Assembly: GCA_022564115.1 (NCBI GenBank)
Contig: JADFMB010000008.1
Span: 1-32,261, forward strand
DNA length: 32,261 nucleotides
Direction of reading: 5' to 3'
Source of the DNA: Pseudomonadota bacterium
Lineage (GTDB): Bacteria; Pseudomonadota; Alphaproteobacteria; Rhodospirillales; Casp-alpha2
In this document: positions 25,522 through 32,261 of the stretch, one piece after another
Position numbering within the stretch: position 1 is the stretch's first letter
How the letters are laid out: each line of letters opens with the position of its first letter
Translations under genes and position numbers: made by a program
The notes under the pieces: model-generated
Seen by the model: the letters and a program-made list of their open reading frames with translations, nothing else
What the model was told of the DNA's origin: nothing
The model's database searches: none

Positions 25522-25808
25522 GGTCTTCACGTTGGGAAGTCAATTTACCGCCGATGCGCCCTGGACGATGCTTGCGTTCAGCGTGCCAGCGCATCATAAC
25601 GAGACAACTTATATTTAAATGATATTTATCTCCCATTGCGCCAACATCACAACTCTTAATTCACAGGAAATTGAATGTTTTTTGGGTGTTACATTCGAAA
25701 CTAAATGAAGCAATCCGACGCTTTTGGGAAAACACTGACCGACTTGATAACCCCGTCGGGCTTTATTTAGGGTTCCGCGATTCGCATAACTGAACGGCAA
25801 AAAAAAGC
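25522..25808. other. Intergenic region between divergent korA and pmbA
   Basis: These bases are notably AT-richer than their surroundings. GAATGT (25673-25678) and ACATTC (25691-25696) form a six-base inverted repeat with a 12-base gap, possibly an operator. CCGAC (25739-25743) and GTCGG (25755-25759) followed by GCTTTATTT could be a weak terminator or chance. No gene is evident. Both divergent promoters should lie here, but I cannot place them confidently. Confidence 0.4.
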
Positions 25809-27152
25809 ATGAATGAAAAAAACGGAACACTGGAGGTGCTTGACGACCTTATCGGCAAGGCTCTGAGGGCCGGCGCCGATGCCGCCGATGCCGTCTTCGT
25901 CGAAGGGGTGTCGCTTTCCTTGACCCAGAGGTTGGGCGAAAGGGAACACCTGGAACGCTCGGAAGGGGCCGATCTGGGTCTTCGCGTTTTCGTCGGCTCC
26001 CGCCAGGCCATCGTTTCGTCTTCGGACACGTCCGAGACGGCCTTGGATGAACTGGTCGGGCGCGTCGTGGCCATGGCCCGATCGGTGCCCGAAGATCCCT
26101 ATTGCGGACTGGCCGATCCGGAACAGTTGGCCGGCGATTTCCCCGATCTGGAAGTCTGTGACGACGCCGAGCCCGATAGCGACATGTTGAACGAACGCGC
26201 CGCCAGGGCGGAAGAAGCGGCACTGAGCGTTTCCGGCGTCACCAATTCCGAGGGCGCCGAAGCCGGTTGGGGCCGGAACAATATCGCCATGGTCAGCAGC
26301 AACGGTTTCGCCCAGACCCGTTCCGGGTCCAGCCATTCGATCAGCGTTTCGGTTGTCGCCGGCGAGGATGCCGGCATGGAGCGCGATTACGATTATGCCA
26401 CCGCCGTCTACGGGGACGATCTTCCTTCTCCGGAAGAAATCGGCCTCAGCGCCGGGGAAAAAGCCGTCGGCCGCTTGAATCCTCAAAAGGCCCGGTCGGC
26501 GGAAGTCCCCGTCGTTTACGACCCCAGGGTCGCCAACTCGCTGCTTGGCCATTTGGCCGGCGCCATCAACGGTAATTCCGTGACCCGCGGCACTACCTTC
26601 CTGAAAGACAAAATGGAAGAGAAAATATTTCCCGATTCGGTCACCGTCGTTGACGATCCGCTCCGCCGTCGCGGTCTCCGTTCGAAATGCTTCGACGGCG
26701 AAGGCGTCGGCACCAAGCGCATGGACATTATTGAAAACGGCGTCCTGAAGACGTGGATCCTGGATCTGCGCTCGGCCCGGCAACTGGGATTGAAGACAAC
26801 GGGCCACGCCGCCCGGGGCACGTCGTCCCCGCCGTCGCCGTCGTCGACGAACCTTTACCTCGAAGCCGGCGACGTAACCCCGAAAGCCTTAATGGCCGAC
26901 ATCAAGGAAGGGTTCTATATCACCGAGCTCATGGGGTTCGGGGTCAATGGCATAACCGGCGATTACAGCCGGGGCGCCAGCGGATTCTGGATCGAAAACG
27001 GTGAATTGGCCTATCCGGTCACTGAAGTGACCATTGCCGGGAACTTGACGGATATGTTCCGGAAATTGACCGCCGCCGACGACTTGGTTTTCCGGTATGG
27101 AACCAACGCGCCGACGATCAGGATTGAAGGAATGACCGTTGCCGGGAGTTGA
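25809..27152 (+). CDS. pmbA: TldE/PmbA protease subunit
   Basis: The 447-residue protein belongs to the TldD/PmbA family but lacks the HExxxH motif, as expected for the PmbA/TldE partner. Family segments include SNGFAQTRSGSSHSISVS, FDGEGVGTKRMDIIENGVLKTWILD and GFGVNGITGDYSRGASGFWIENG. It forms the heterodimeric metalloprotease with TldD, whose gene is 6.5 kb away in this window. The start has no strong ribosome site. It is 74 bases upstream of msbA on the same strand. Confidence 0.93.
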   Translation: MNEKNGTLEVLDDLIGKALRAGADAADAVFVEGVSLSLTQRLGEREHLERSEGADLGLRVFVGSRQAIVSSSDTSETALDELVGRVVAMARSVPEDPYCGLADPEQLAGDFPDLEVCDDAEPDSDMLNERAARAEEAALSVSGVTNSEGAEAGWGRNNIAMVSSNGFAQTRSGSSHSISVSVVAGEDAGMERDYDYATAVYGDDLPSPEEIGLSAGEKAVGRLNPQKARSAEVPVVYDPRVANSLLGHLAGAINGNSVTRGTTFLKDKMEEKIFPDSVTVVDDPLRRRGLRSKCFDGEGVGTKRMDIIENGVLKTWILDLRSARQLGLKTTGHAARGTSSPPSPSSTNLYLEAGDVTPKALMADIKEGFYITELMGFGVNGITGDYSRGASGFWIENGELAYPVTEVTIAGNLTDMFRKLTAADDLVFRYGTNAPTIRIEGMTVAGS

Positions 27153-27226
27153 TAAAATGGGCAAACGTTGGCCCCCGGGTCTGCCGCGTGTTAATGTCCG
27201 CTTCGTCAAACACGGGTTGCTAAACC

Positions 27227-29035
27227 TTGAACGACATAACCGTTAAAAATCCGCCACGGCATGATTCCACCCAGGCGCTGATGCACCGGCTTTGGCGGGA
27301 AAGCATCCATCATTATTTAGGCTGGATCATGCTTGCCGTCGTCTGCATGGCGGTCATGGCCGCCGCCACCGCGTTCAGTGCCTGGCTGATGGAGCCCGTG
27401 GTCAACGAAGTATTCATTGGCGAAAATCAGGACATGCTGTGGCCCCTGGGCCTGGCCGTGTTCGCGACGTTTTTTATCAAAGGCCTGGCCAATTACGGCC
27501 AGTCGGTATTGATGAGCATTGTCGGCTTTCGCATCATCGCGGATAACCAGAATCGCCTGTTCGCCCACTTGGCGCGCATGGACCTGAGCTTTTTCCACAA
27601 CCACGCGACGGGAGGCCTGATTTCCCGCTTCACCGTGGATATCAATCAGATGCGAACGGCGGTGTCGAATGCGTTGACCGGGTTCGGCAAGGATCTGCTG
27701 TCACTTATCGGCCTGATAGCGGTGATGTTCGCCAAGGACTGGCAACTGGCGGCGATCTGTATTTTTATTTTCCCCATGGCGGCGTTGCCGATCCTGCGCC
27801 TCGGGCGGCGGATGCGGAAAGTCACGGCCAACACCCAGGAGGAAATGGGCCTGTTCACCACGTTGCTGGAACAGGCTTTCCAGGGCATCCGGTTGGTCAA
27901 GGCCTATGGCATGGAAGGGTACGAAAAAAGCAGGATTGCCGGTATCGTCGAAAGAATCTTCAGCCTCAATCTCAAATCGGCGCGGACCCGGGCGCTGTCC
28001 AGCCCGATCATGGAGACCCTGGGCGGGGTGGCGGTTTGCATCGTTATCATTTACGGCGGCTACCGGGTAATCGAAGGCGCCACCACGTCGGGCGCCTTTT
28101 TCTCATTCATCATGGCGTTGTTGCTGGCGTATGAACCGATGAAACGGCTGGCCAATCTGAACGCCAGCCTTCAGGAAGGTTTAGCCGGGGCCGAACGCAT
28201 GTTCAAGCTCCTGGATACGGAGCCGGCCATTCACGAGAAACCTGATGCGGTGGACCTGGGATCCGTTAAAGGCCACATCCAACTCGAAGATGTCCGTTTT
28301 TCCTATGTGCCCGGAAAGGCGGCCCTGAATGGGATCACTCTGGAGGTGCCGGCCGGGAAAAGAGTGGCGTTGGTCGGTGCCTCGGGGGCCGGCAAATCGA
28401 CCATCCTCAACCTGATCCCCCGTTTCTACGATGTCGATGAAGGCCGCGTCACCGTTGACGGTACCGATGTCCGCGACGTCACCTTCGCTTCGCTTTTTGG
28501 CGGCTTCGCCCTGGTCAGCCAGGAAATCACCCTTTTTGACGACACCGTCCGCGCCAATATCGCCTACGGCCGGGCCGGGGCCGAAGAGGATGAAATCATC
28601 GAGGCGGCGAAAAACGCCGCCGCCCACGATTTTATCGTCGACCTGCCCGACGGTTACGACACCCTGGTCGGTGAACAGGGGATCAAGCTTTCGGGAGGGC
28701 AGCGCCAGCGCCTCGCCATCGCCCGGGCGATGTTGAAAAACGCGTCGGTTCTTCTTTTGGATGAGGCGACCTCGGCGCTGGATACGGAATCCGAACGCCA
28801 AATTCAGGCCGCCATGGACAAACTGATGCAGGGACGGACGACCCTGGTGATCGCCCATCGGCTGTCCACGGTGACCGGCGCCGACCTGATATACGTAATC
28901 GACAAGGGGTGCGTTATCGAACAGGGGACTCACGTGGAACTGATGGCCCGGGGCGGTAATTACCAGCGGCTGTACAACCTTCAATTCGCCGAAGAGGCCG
29001 AGACTTCGGATGCGGTCCGGGCGGCGGAAGCCTGA
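27227..29035 (+). CDS. msbA: MsbA-type lipid A export ABC transporter
   Basis: The 602-residue half-transporter has an N-terminal six-helix membrane domain (about 25-315) and a C-terminal ATPase with Walker A GASGAGKST (near 384), signature LSGGQRQRLAIARA (near 487), Walker B VLLLDEATSALD and the H-loop AHRLST. MsbA dimers flip lipid A-core from the inner to the outer leaflet of the inner membrane. The role is supported by the neighbouring waaA, lpxK and lpxL genes. The start is TTG; an in-frame ATG at codon 19 has no better ribosome site. Other type IV exporters look similar, so MsbA is assigned mainly by context. Confidence 0.87.
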   Translation: MNDITVKNPPRHDSTQALMHRLWRESIHHYLGWIMLAVVCMAVMAAATAFSAWLMEPVVNEVFIGENQDMLWPLGLAVFATFFIKGLANYGQSVLMSIVGFRIIADNQNRLFAHLARMDLSFFHNHATGGLISRFTVDINQMRTAVSNALTGFGKDLLSLIGLIAVMFAKDWQLAAICIFIFPMAALPILRLGRRMRKVTANTQEEMGLFTTLLEQAFQGIRLVKAYGMEGYEKSRIAGIVERIFSLNLKSARTRALSSPIMETLGGVAVCIVIIYGGYRVIEGATTSGAFFSFIMALLLAYEPMKRLANLNASLQEGLAGAERMFKLLDTEPAIHEKPDAVDLGSVKGHIQLEDVRFSYVPGKAALNGITLEVPAGKRVALVGASGAGKSTILNLIPRFYDVDEGRVTVDGTDVRDVTFASLFGGFALVSQEITLFDDTVRANIAYGRAGAEEDEIIEAAKNAAAHDFIVDLPDGYDTLVGEQGIKLSGGQRQRLAIARAMLKNASVLLLDEATSALDTESERQIQAAMDKLMQGRTTLVIAHRLSTVTGADLIYVIDKGCVIEQGTHVELMARGGNYQRLYNLQFAEEAETSDAVRAAEA

Positions 29036-29059
29036 ATTTAAAACAGGGGTTCCCTCAAC

Positions 29060-29794
29060 GTGAGGCCATTGAAGCGCGTCCTCCAGTCTGAAACCGTGCG
29101 CCGGTTTTTCTGCTGGCTGGCGTCGCTCTATATTCGCCTAGTCTATCACACCGGCCGTTGGGCGGTTGTCGGCGGCGAGATCCCAAAGCGGTTCTGGGAC
29201 GAGGGAAAGCCCTTTATCCTCGTGTTTTGGCACGGCAGGCTGCTGCTGATGCCGTATTGTTGGGACCATCGGAAAACCATCCACATGCTTATTTCCGAGC
29301 ACCGGGACGGCCAACTCATTGCCCATACGGTCGGTCATTTCGGGATCAAGTGGGCGGCCGGGTCTTCCACCCGCGGCGGCGCTCAGGCGCTCCGCACCAT
29401 GGTCAAGGCGATGAAGCAAGGCGATTACGTCGGCATCACTCCCGACGGGCCGCGCGGTCCCCGCATGCGGGCCAGCGATGGGGTCGTCAACGTGGCTCGC
29501 CTTTCCGGCGTTCCAGTCATTCCCGTCGCTTTCGGCACCACCCGGGGCCACTGCCTTTCGACCTGGGACCGGTTCCTCTTGGCTTGGCCTTTCGGCCGCG
29601 GAGTCATCGTCTGGGGCGATCCCATTCGCGTTGACCGCAAGGCCGGGTCCGAGGCCCTGGAGTCGGTCCGGCGTCAAGTCGAAGTCGGGCTCAACGCCGT
29701 CACCGCCGAAGCCGACCGGCTTTCGGGCCGGCCCCCCGTCGAGCCGGCCCCGGGACGCGGGCCCCGGCCCGGCGATGAAGGGGGTGCGTCATGA
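29060..29794 (+). CDS. DUF374 family lysophospholipid acyltransferase-like protein
   Basis: The 244-residue protein has an N-terminal hydrophobic stretch, the acyltransferase-like FVFWHGRLLLMP (here LVFWHGRLLLMP), SEHRDGQLIAHTVGHFGI, and GITPDGPRGPRMRASDGVVNVARLSGVPVIPV. These are hallmarks of the DUF374 group related to glycerolipid acyltransferases. It probably transfers an acyl chain onto a lipid A or lysophospholipid substrate; the exact substrate is not known to me. It starts at GTG with AGGGG upstream, 24 bases after msbA, and its stop overlaps the waaA start (ATGA). Confidence 0.86.
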   Translation: MRPLKRVLQSETVRRFFCWLASLYIRLVYHTGRWAVVGGEIPKRFWDEGKPFILVFWHGRLLLMPYCWDHRKTIHMLISEHRDGQLIAHTVGHFGIKWAAGSSTRGGAQALRTMVKAMKQGDYVGITPDGPRGPRMRASDGVVNVARLSGVPVIPVAFGTTRGHCLSTWDRFLLAWPFGRGVIVWGDPIRVDRKAGSEALESVRRQVEVGLNAVTAEADRLSGRPPVEPAPGRGPRPGDEGGAS

Positions 29795-31086
29795 TGCTTC
29801 TCCTTTACCGTCTTGTTTCGGGCATCGGTGCGCCGGCGATCAGTCTTTACCTGGCGGTCCGCAAGGCGCGGGGCAAGGAGGACCGAGACCGGTTCGCCGA
29901 ACGCCTGGGTCGCCCCGGACGGGACCGCCCTTCGGGCCCTTTGATCTGGACCCACGCCGCCAGCATCGGCGAATCGATTTCCCTGCTGCCGTTGATCGGG
30001 CGTCTGGTCACGGAAATATCCGGCGTCAGCGTCCTGGTGACCACCGGCACCTTGACGTCGGCCCGGCTGATGGCGGAGCGGCTGCCTGAGGGTGCTTTCC
30101 ACCAGTACGTTCCGGTCGACCGCGTTCCTTATGTCCGGCGGTTTCTCGACCACTGGCGTCCGGACCTGACGCTGTGGGCGGAATCGGAATTCTGGCCCAA
30201 CCTGATCACCGAAACGGTGGCCCGGAAAATACCGATGGTCCTGATCAACGGCAGAATATCGCCGCGGTCGTTCTCGGGCTGGCAACGCTTCGGCGGCTTG
30301 ATCAAAAGGCTGCTCGAAGGGTTCGACCTGTGTCTGGGACAGACCGAAGCGGACGCCGAACGCCTCCGTCGTCTCGGCGCCGGCGACGCCAGGTACGTCG
30401 GCAATTTGAAGTTCGCCGTTCCGCCCCTGCCCGCCGATGGCGAGATATTGGCGAAATTCAAGAAAGGCCTCGGCGACCGGCCATTGTGGCTGGCGGCCAG
30501 CACCCACCCCGGCGAGGAAGAAATAGCGGCGCGCGTGCACCGGCGGCTCAAGGACCTGTTTTCGGGGTTGTTGACCGTCATTGTCCCGCGCCATCCGGAC
30601 CGGGGTTCTGAAATCGCCACCCGGATTAGCGCACTGGGCCTGACCGTCAGCCGCCGCTCGGCCGGTGACGCCATCGGTCCCGATACGGACGTTTATGTGG
30701 CCGACACCCTGGGCGAACTTGGGCTTTTCTATCGTCTGGCGGGGATCGCCTTCATGGGCAAGTCCCTGGTACCCCTGGGCGGTCAGAACCCGTTGGAGGC
30801 GGCGCGGCTCGATTGCGCCATCGTCCACGGGCCCCACATGATGAATTTCGAGGACATCGCGGAACACTTGAAGGCGGCCGGCGCCTCCATCGAGGTCGCC
30901 GACGAAGAAGCATTGGAAGCCGCCGTTGCCCGGTTGCTGGCCGATCCTTCGGAACGCGACCGCATGGCCGCCGCCGCTGACGCTTTCGCCGCCGCCGAAG
31001 CCGGTGTGCTGGACGCGGTTTTCGGTGAACTGCAACCGTTTCTTGAGCCCTTGTCCCGGAAGGACGCCCCCCATGCGGGCACCTGA
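29791..31086 (+). CDS. waaA: 3-deoxy-D-manno-octulosonic acid (Kdo) transferase
   Basis: The 431-residue glycosyltransferase (GT30) has WTHAASIGESISLLPLI near the N-terminus, LWAESEFWPNLI with the catalytic-type acidic residues, LINGRISPRSF, LAASTHPGEEEI and the C-terminal GGQNPLEAARLDCAIVHGPHMMNF. It adds Kdo residues to the lipid IVA precursor on the inner membrane. It overlaps the acyltransferase gene by four bases upstream and lpxK by 14 bases downstream, indicating translational coupling in one operon. Confidence 0.95.
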   Translation: MMLLLYRLVSGIGAPAISLYLAVRKARGKEDRDRFAERLGRPGRDRPSGPLIWTHAASIGESISLLPLIGRLVTEISGVSVLVTTGTLTSARLMAERLPEGAFHQYVPVDRVPYVRRFLDHWRPDLTLWAESEFWPNLITETVARKIPMVLINGRISPRSFSGWQRFGGLIKRLLEGFDLCLGQTEADAERLRRLGAGDARYVGNLKFAVPPLPADGEILAKFKKGLGDRPLWLAASTHPGEEEIAARVHRRLKDLFSGLLTVIVPRHPDRGSEIATRISALGLTVSRRSAGDAIGPDTDVYVADTLGELGLFYRLAGIAFMGKSLVPLGGQNPLEAARLDCAIVHGPHMMNFEDIAEHLKAAGASIEVADEEALEAAVARLLADPSERDRMAAAADAFAAAEAGVLDAVFGELQPFLEPLSRKDAPHAGT

Positions 31087-32053
31087 TTTCTGGCGCCGGG
31101 GCGGCGGCCCCTTGGGCGCGTTCCTGACGCCGTTGGGTTGGGGTTACGGCTTGGCGACCCGTCTCCGGTTGGCCATGGCAAATCCCTTCAAGGCGTCGGT
31201 TCCGATTCTTTGCGTCGGCAACCTGGTCGCCGGCGGGGCCGGCAAGACACCGGTGGCGTTGAGCCTGGGTAAGCGATTGATGGACCAGGGACGAAAGGTG
31301 CATTTCCTTAGCCGCGGCTACGGCGGTTCCCAAGCCGGACCGCTTCGGGTCGATCCGGATTCTCACTGGGCGGTTGACGTCGGCGAAGAAGCCCTGCTTT
31401 TGGCCGCCGCCGCGCCGACTTGGATTTCCCGCGACCGGGCCTTGGGCGCCCGCGCCGCCGCCGACGGGGCCGACATCATCATCATGGACGATGGGTTTCA
31501 GAACCCCTCGGTTGTAAAGGACCTGTCGCTGTTGGTCGTCGATGGCGGTTTCGGTTTTGGCAACGGCCGCATGATCCCGGCTGGCCCCTTGCGCGAACCG
31601 GTGGCCCCGGCTTTGGGCCGCGCCGGTGCCCTGGTGGTGATCGGCGAAGACGAGACGGGCATCGCCAGCCGGCACGATGTCTTGGCCAGCGGCCTTCCGG
31701 TCCTCAAAGCCGGCGTCGAACCGGGGCCGGAGGCCGAAGGTTTGAAGGGCAACCCCGTGGTTGCCTTTGCCGGCATCGGGTCGCCGGAGAAGTTTTTCGA
31801 CACCCTCGGGAGAATCGGTTGCGACGTCGTTGCCGTGCACGCCTTTCCCGACCATGGCCCCTATTCGGCGGGCGACATCCGGCATCTCAAGACCGAAGCG
31901 GAGGAAAGGAAGGCCGCCCTGGTGACCACCGAGAAGGACTTTCAACGGCTGCCCGAAAACGAACGTGACGGCATCCGGGTCTTGACAATCACCCTGCAAT
32001 GGGCGGACGAAGCGTCCCTGGACGCGGTTTTGCGCCCGCTTTTTGATGATTGA
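31073..32053 (+). CDS. lpxK: Tetraacyldisaccharide 4'-kinase
   Basis: With the ATG at 31073 (within the end of waaA) the protein has 326 residues: MRAPDFWRRGGGPLGAFLTPL. It has the P-loop VGNLVAGGAGKTPVALSL, FLSRGYGG, and IIMDDGFQNPSVVKDLSLLVVDG, the defining parts of LpxK. It phosphorylates the 4' position of the lipid A disaccharide at the membrane face. The track ORF extends 49 codons further upstream in the waaA frame shadow and is trimmed. The length is normal. Confidence 0.95.
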   Translation: MRAPDFWRRGGGPLGAFLTPLGWGYGLATRLRLAMANPFKASVPILCVGNLVAGGAGKTPVALSLGKRLMDQGRKVHFLSRGYGGSQAGPLRVDPDSHWAVDVGEEALLLAAAAPTWISRDRALGARAAADGADIIIMDDGFQNPSVVKDLSLLVVDGGFGFGNGRMIPAGPLREPVAPALGRAGALVVIGEDETGIASRHDVLASGLPVLKAGVEPGPEAEGLKGNPVVAFAGIGSPEKFFDTLGRIGCDVVAVHAFPDHGPYSAGDIRHLKTEAEERKAALVTTEKDFQRLPENERDGIRVLTITLQWADEASLDAVLRPLFDD

Positions 32054-32061
32054 CGCCCGCC

Positions 32062-32261
32062 ATGCCCAAATTACCGCCCCCCATAAACCGTTACCTCTTT
32101 CACCCCCTTGAGGCGGCGGCGGCGATGATGGCCTATAGCCTGATGCGGGTCCTGCCGATCGACATGGCCTCGGCCTTGGGGGGTTGGCTGGGCCGGACCG
32201 TGGGACCCCACATACCGGTATCGGCCCGGGCGGTGAAGAACCTGAGCGCCGCCTTTCCGGA
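32062..32261 (+). CDS. lpxL: Lipid A lauroyl/late acyltransferase, N-terminal part (cut by window edge)
   Basis: The frame from ATG at 32062 gives 66 residues (MPKLPPPINRYLFHPLEAAAAMMAYSLMRVLPIDMASALGG...) before the window ends. A hydrophobic N-terminal segment is followed by GPHIPVSARAVKNLSAAFP, the typical early pattern (S..A..NL..AFP) of HtrB/LpxL/LpxM acyltransferases. It follows the lpxK stop by eight bases. LpxL versus LpxM cannot be decided from this fragment. Confidence 0.8.
   Translation, partial: MPKLPPPINRYLFHPLEAAAAMMAYSLMRVLPIDMASALGGWLGRTVGPHIPVSARAVKNLSAAFP

Noticed and set aside
29674-31999. Long minus-strand ORFs (466 and 415 residues) opposite waaA and lpxK
   Set aside because: High-GC antisense shadows; the plus-strand genes carry all expected motifs.
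1-32261. CRISPR arrays, tRNA or rRNA genes, insertion sequences
   Set aside because: No regularly spaced repeats, cloverleaf-like sequences, rRNA stretches or transposase frames were seen on reading both strands.

Overview
The window reads as alphaproteobacterial DNA, most likely from a Rhodospirillales-like, probably aquatic lineage. It is GC-rich (about 60% by eye) and densely coded. Supporting marks are a SAM-II riboswitch in front of metZ, the long EgtA/plant-type glutamate-cysteine ligase, a class I lysyl-tRNA synthetase, KorAB 2-oxoacid:ferredoxin oxidoreductase, and lipid A genes (msbA, waaA, lpxK, lpxL). The assignment is inference from gene content; no rRNA or tRNA is present.

Region 1 (1-8155) is phage-derived. 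On the minus strand, reading right to left, are two small conserved phage-associated genes (7375-6618), a terminator, a proline-run protein, a portal (head-to-tail connector), a Bbp19-like protein, a scaffold-like protein, a peptidoglycan-binding-like protein, two tandemly duplicated small exported proteins, and, at the left edge, the N-terminus of the major capsid protein. This resembles the head module of Bordetella BPP-1-type podoviruses. The module is interrupted by two genes without an obvious virion role: a CPBP intramembrane protease and, on the opposite strand, a DHH phosphoesterase. At its right end lies a divergent control region with three copies of AATGTTCC, then a plus-strand HTH/S24 repressor with an intact cleavage site and Ser/Lys dyad. 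This looks like a genetic switch placed directly on structural genes. No integrase, terminase, att site or lysis gene is visible here.

Region 2 (8228-25530) is ordinary chromosome: lysK and ubiD (minus); a GAF/HD-GYP signalling protein with a large insertion, followed by two poorly known genes (plus); ubiA (minus) divergent from rsmE-gshA (plus); tldD (minus) overlapping the gshA end; SAM-II riboswitch-terminator-metZ (plus); and a minus-strand group of rhodanese, FprA-type ferredoxin/NADP reductase, korB and korA.

Region 3 (25809-32261) is a plus-strand run: pmbA (partner of tldD), then a tightly packed late lipid A cluster of msbA, a DUF374 acyltransferase, waaA, lpxK and the start of lpxL, with overlapping stop/start codons. 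These genes complete Kdo2-lipid A and flip it across the inner membrane.

The least explained parts are the S24-controlled phage module with its DHH/CPBP insertion, the duplicated two-cysteine exported proteins, and a strongly foldable stretch upstream of the capsid gene.
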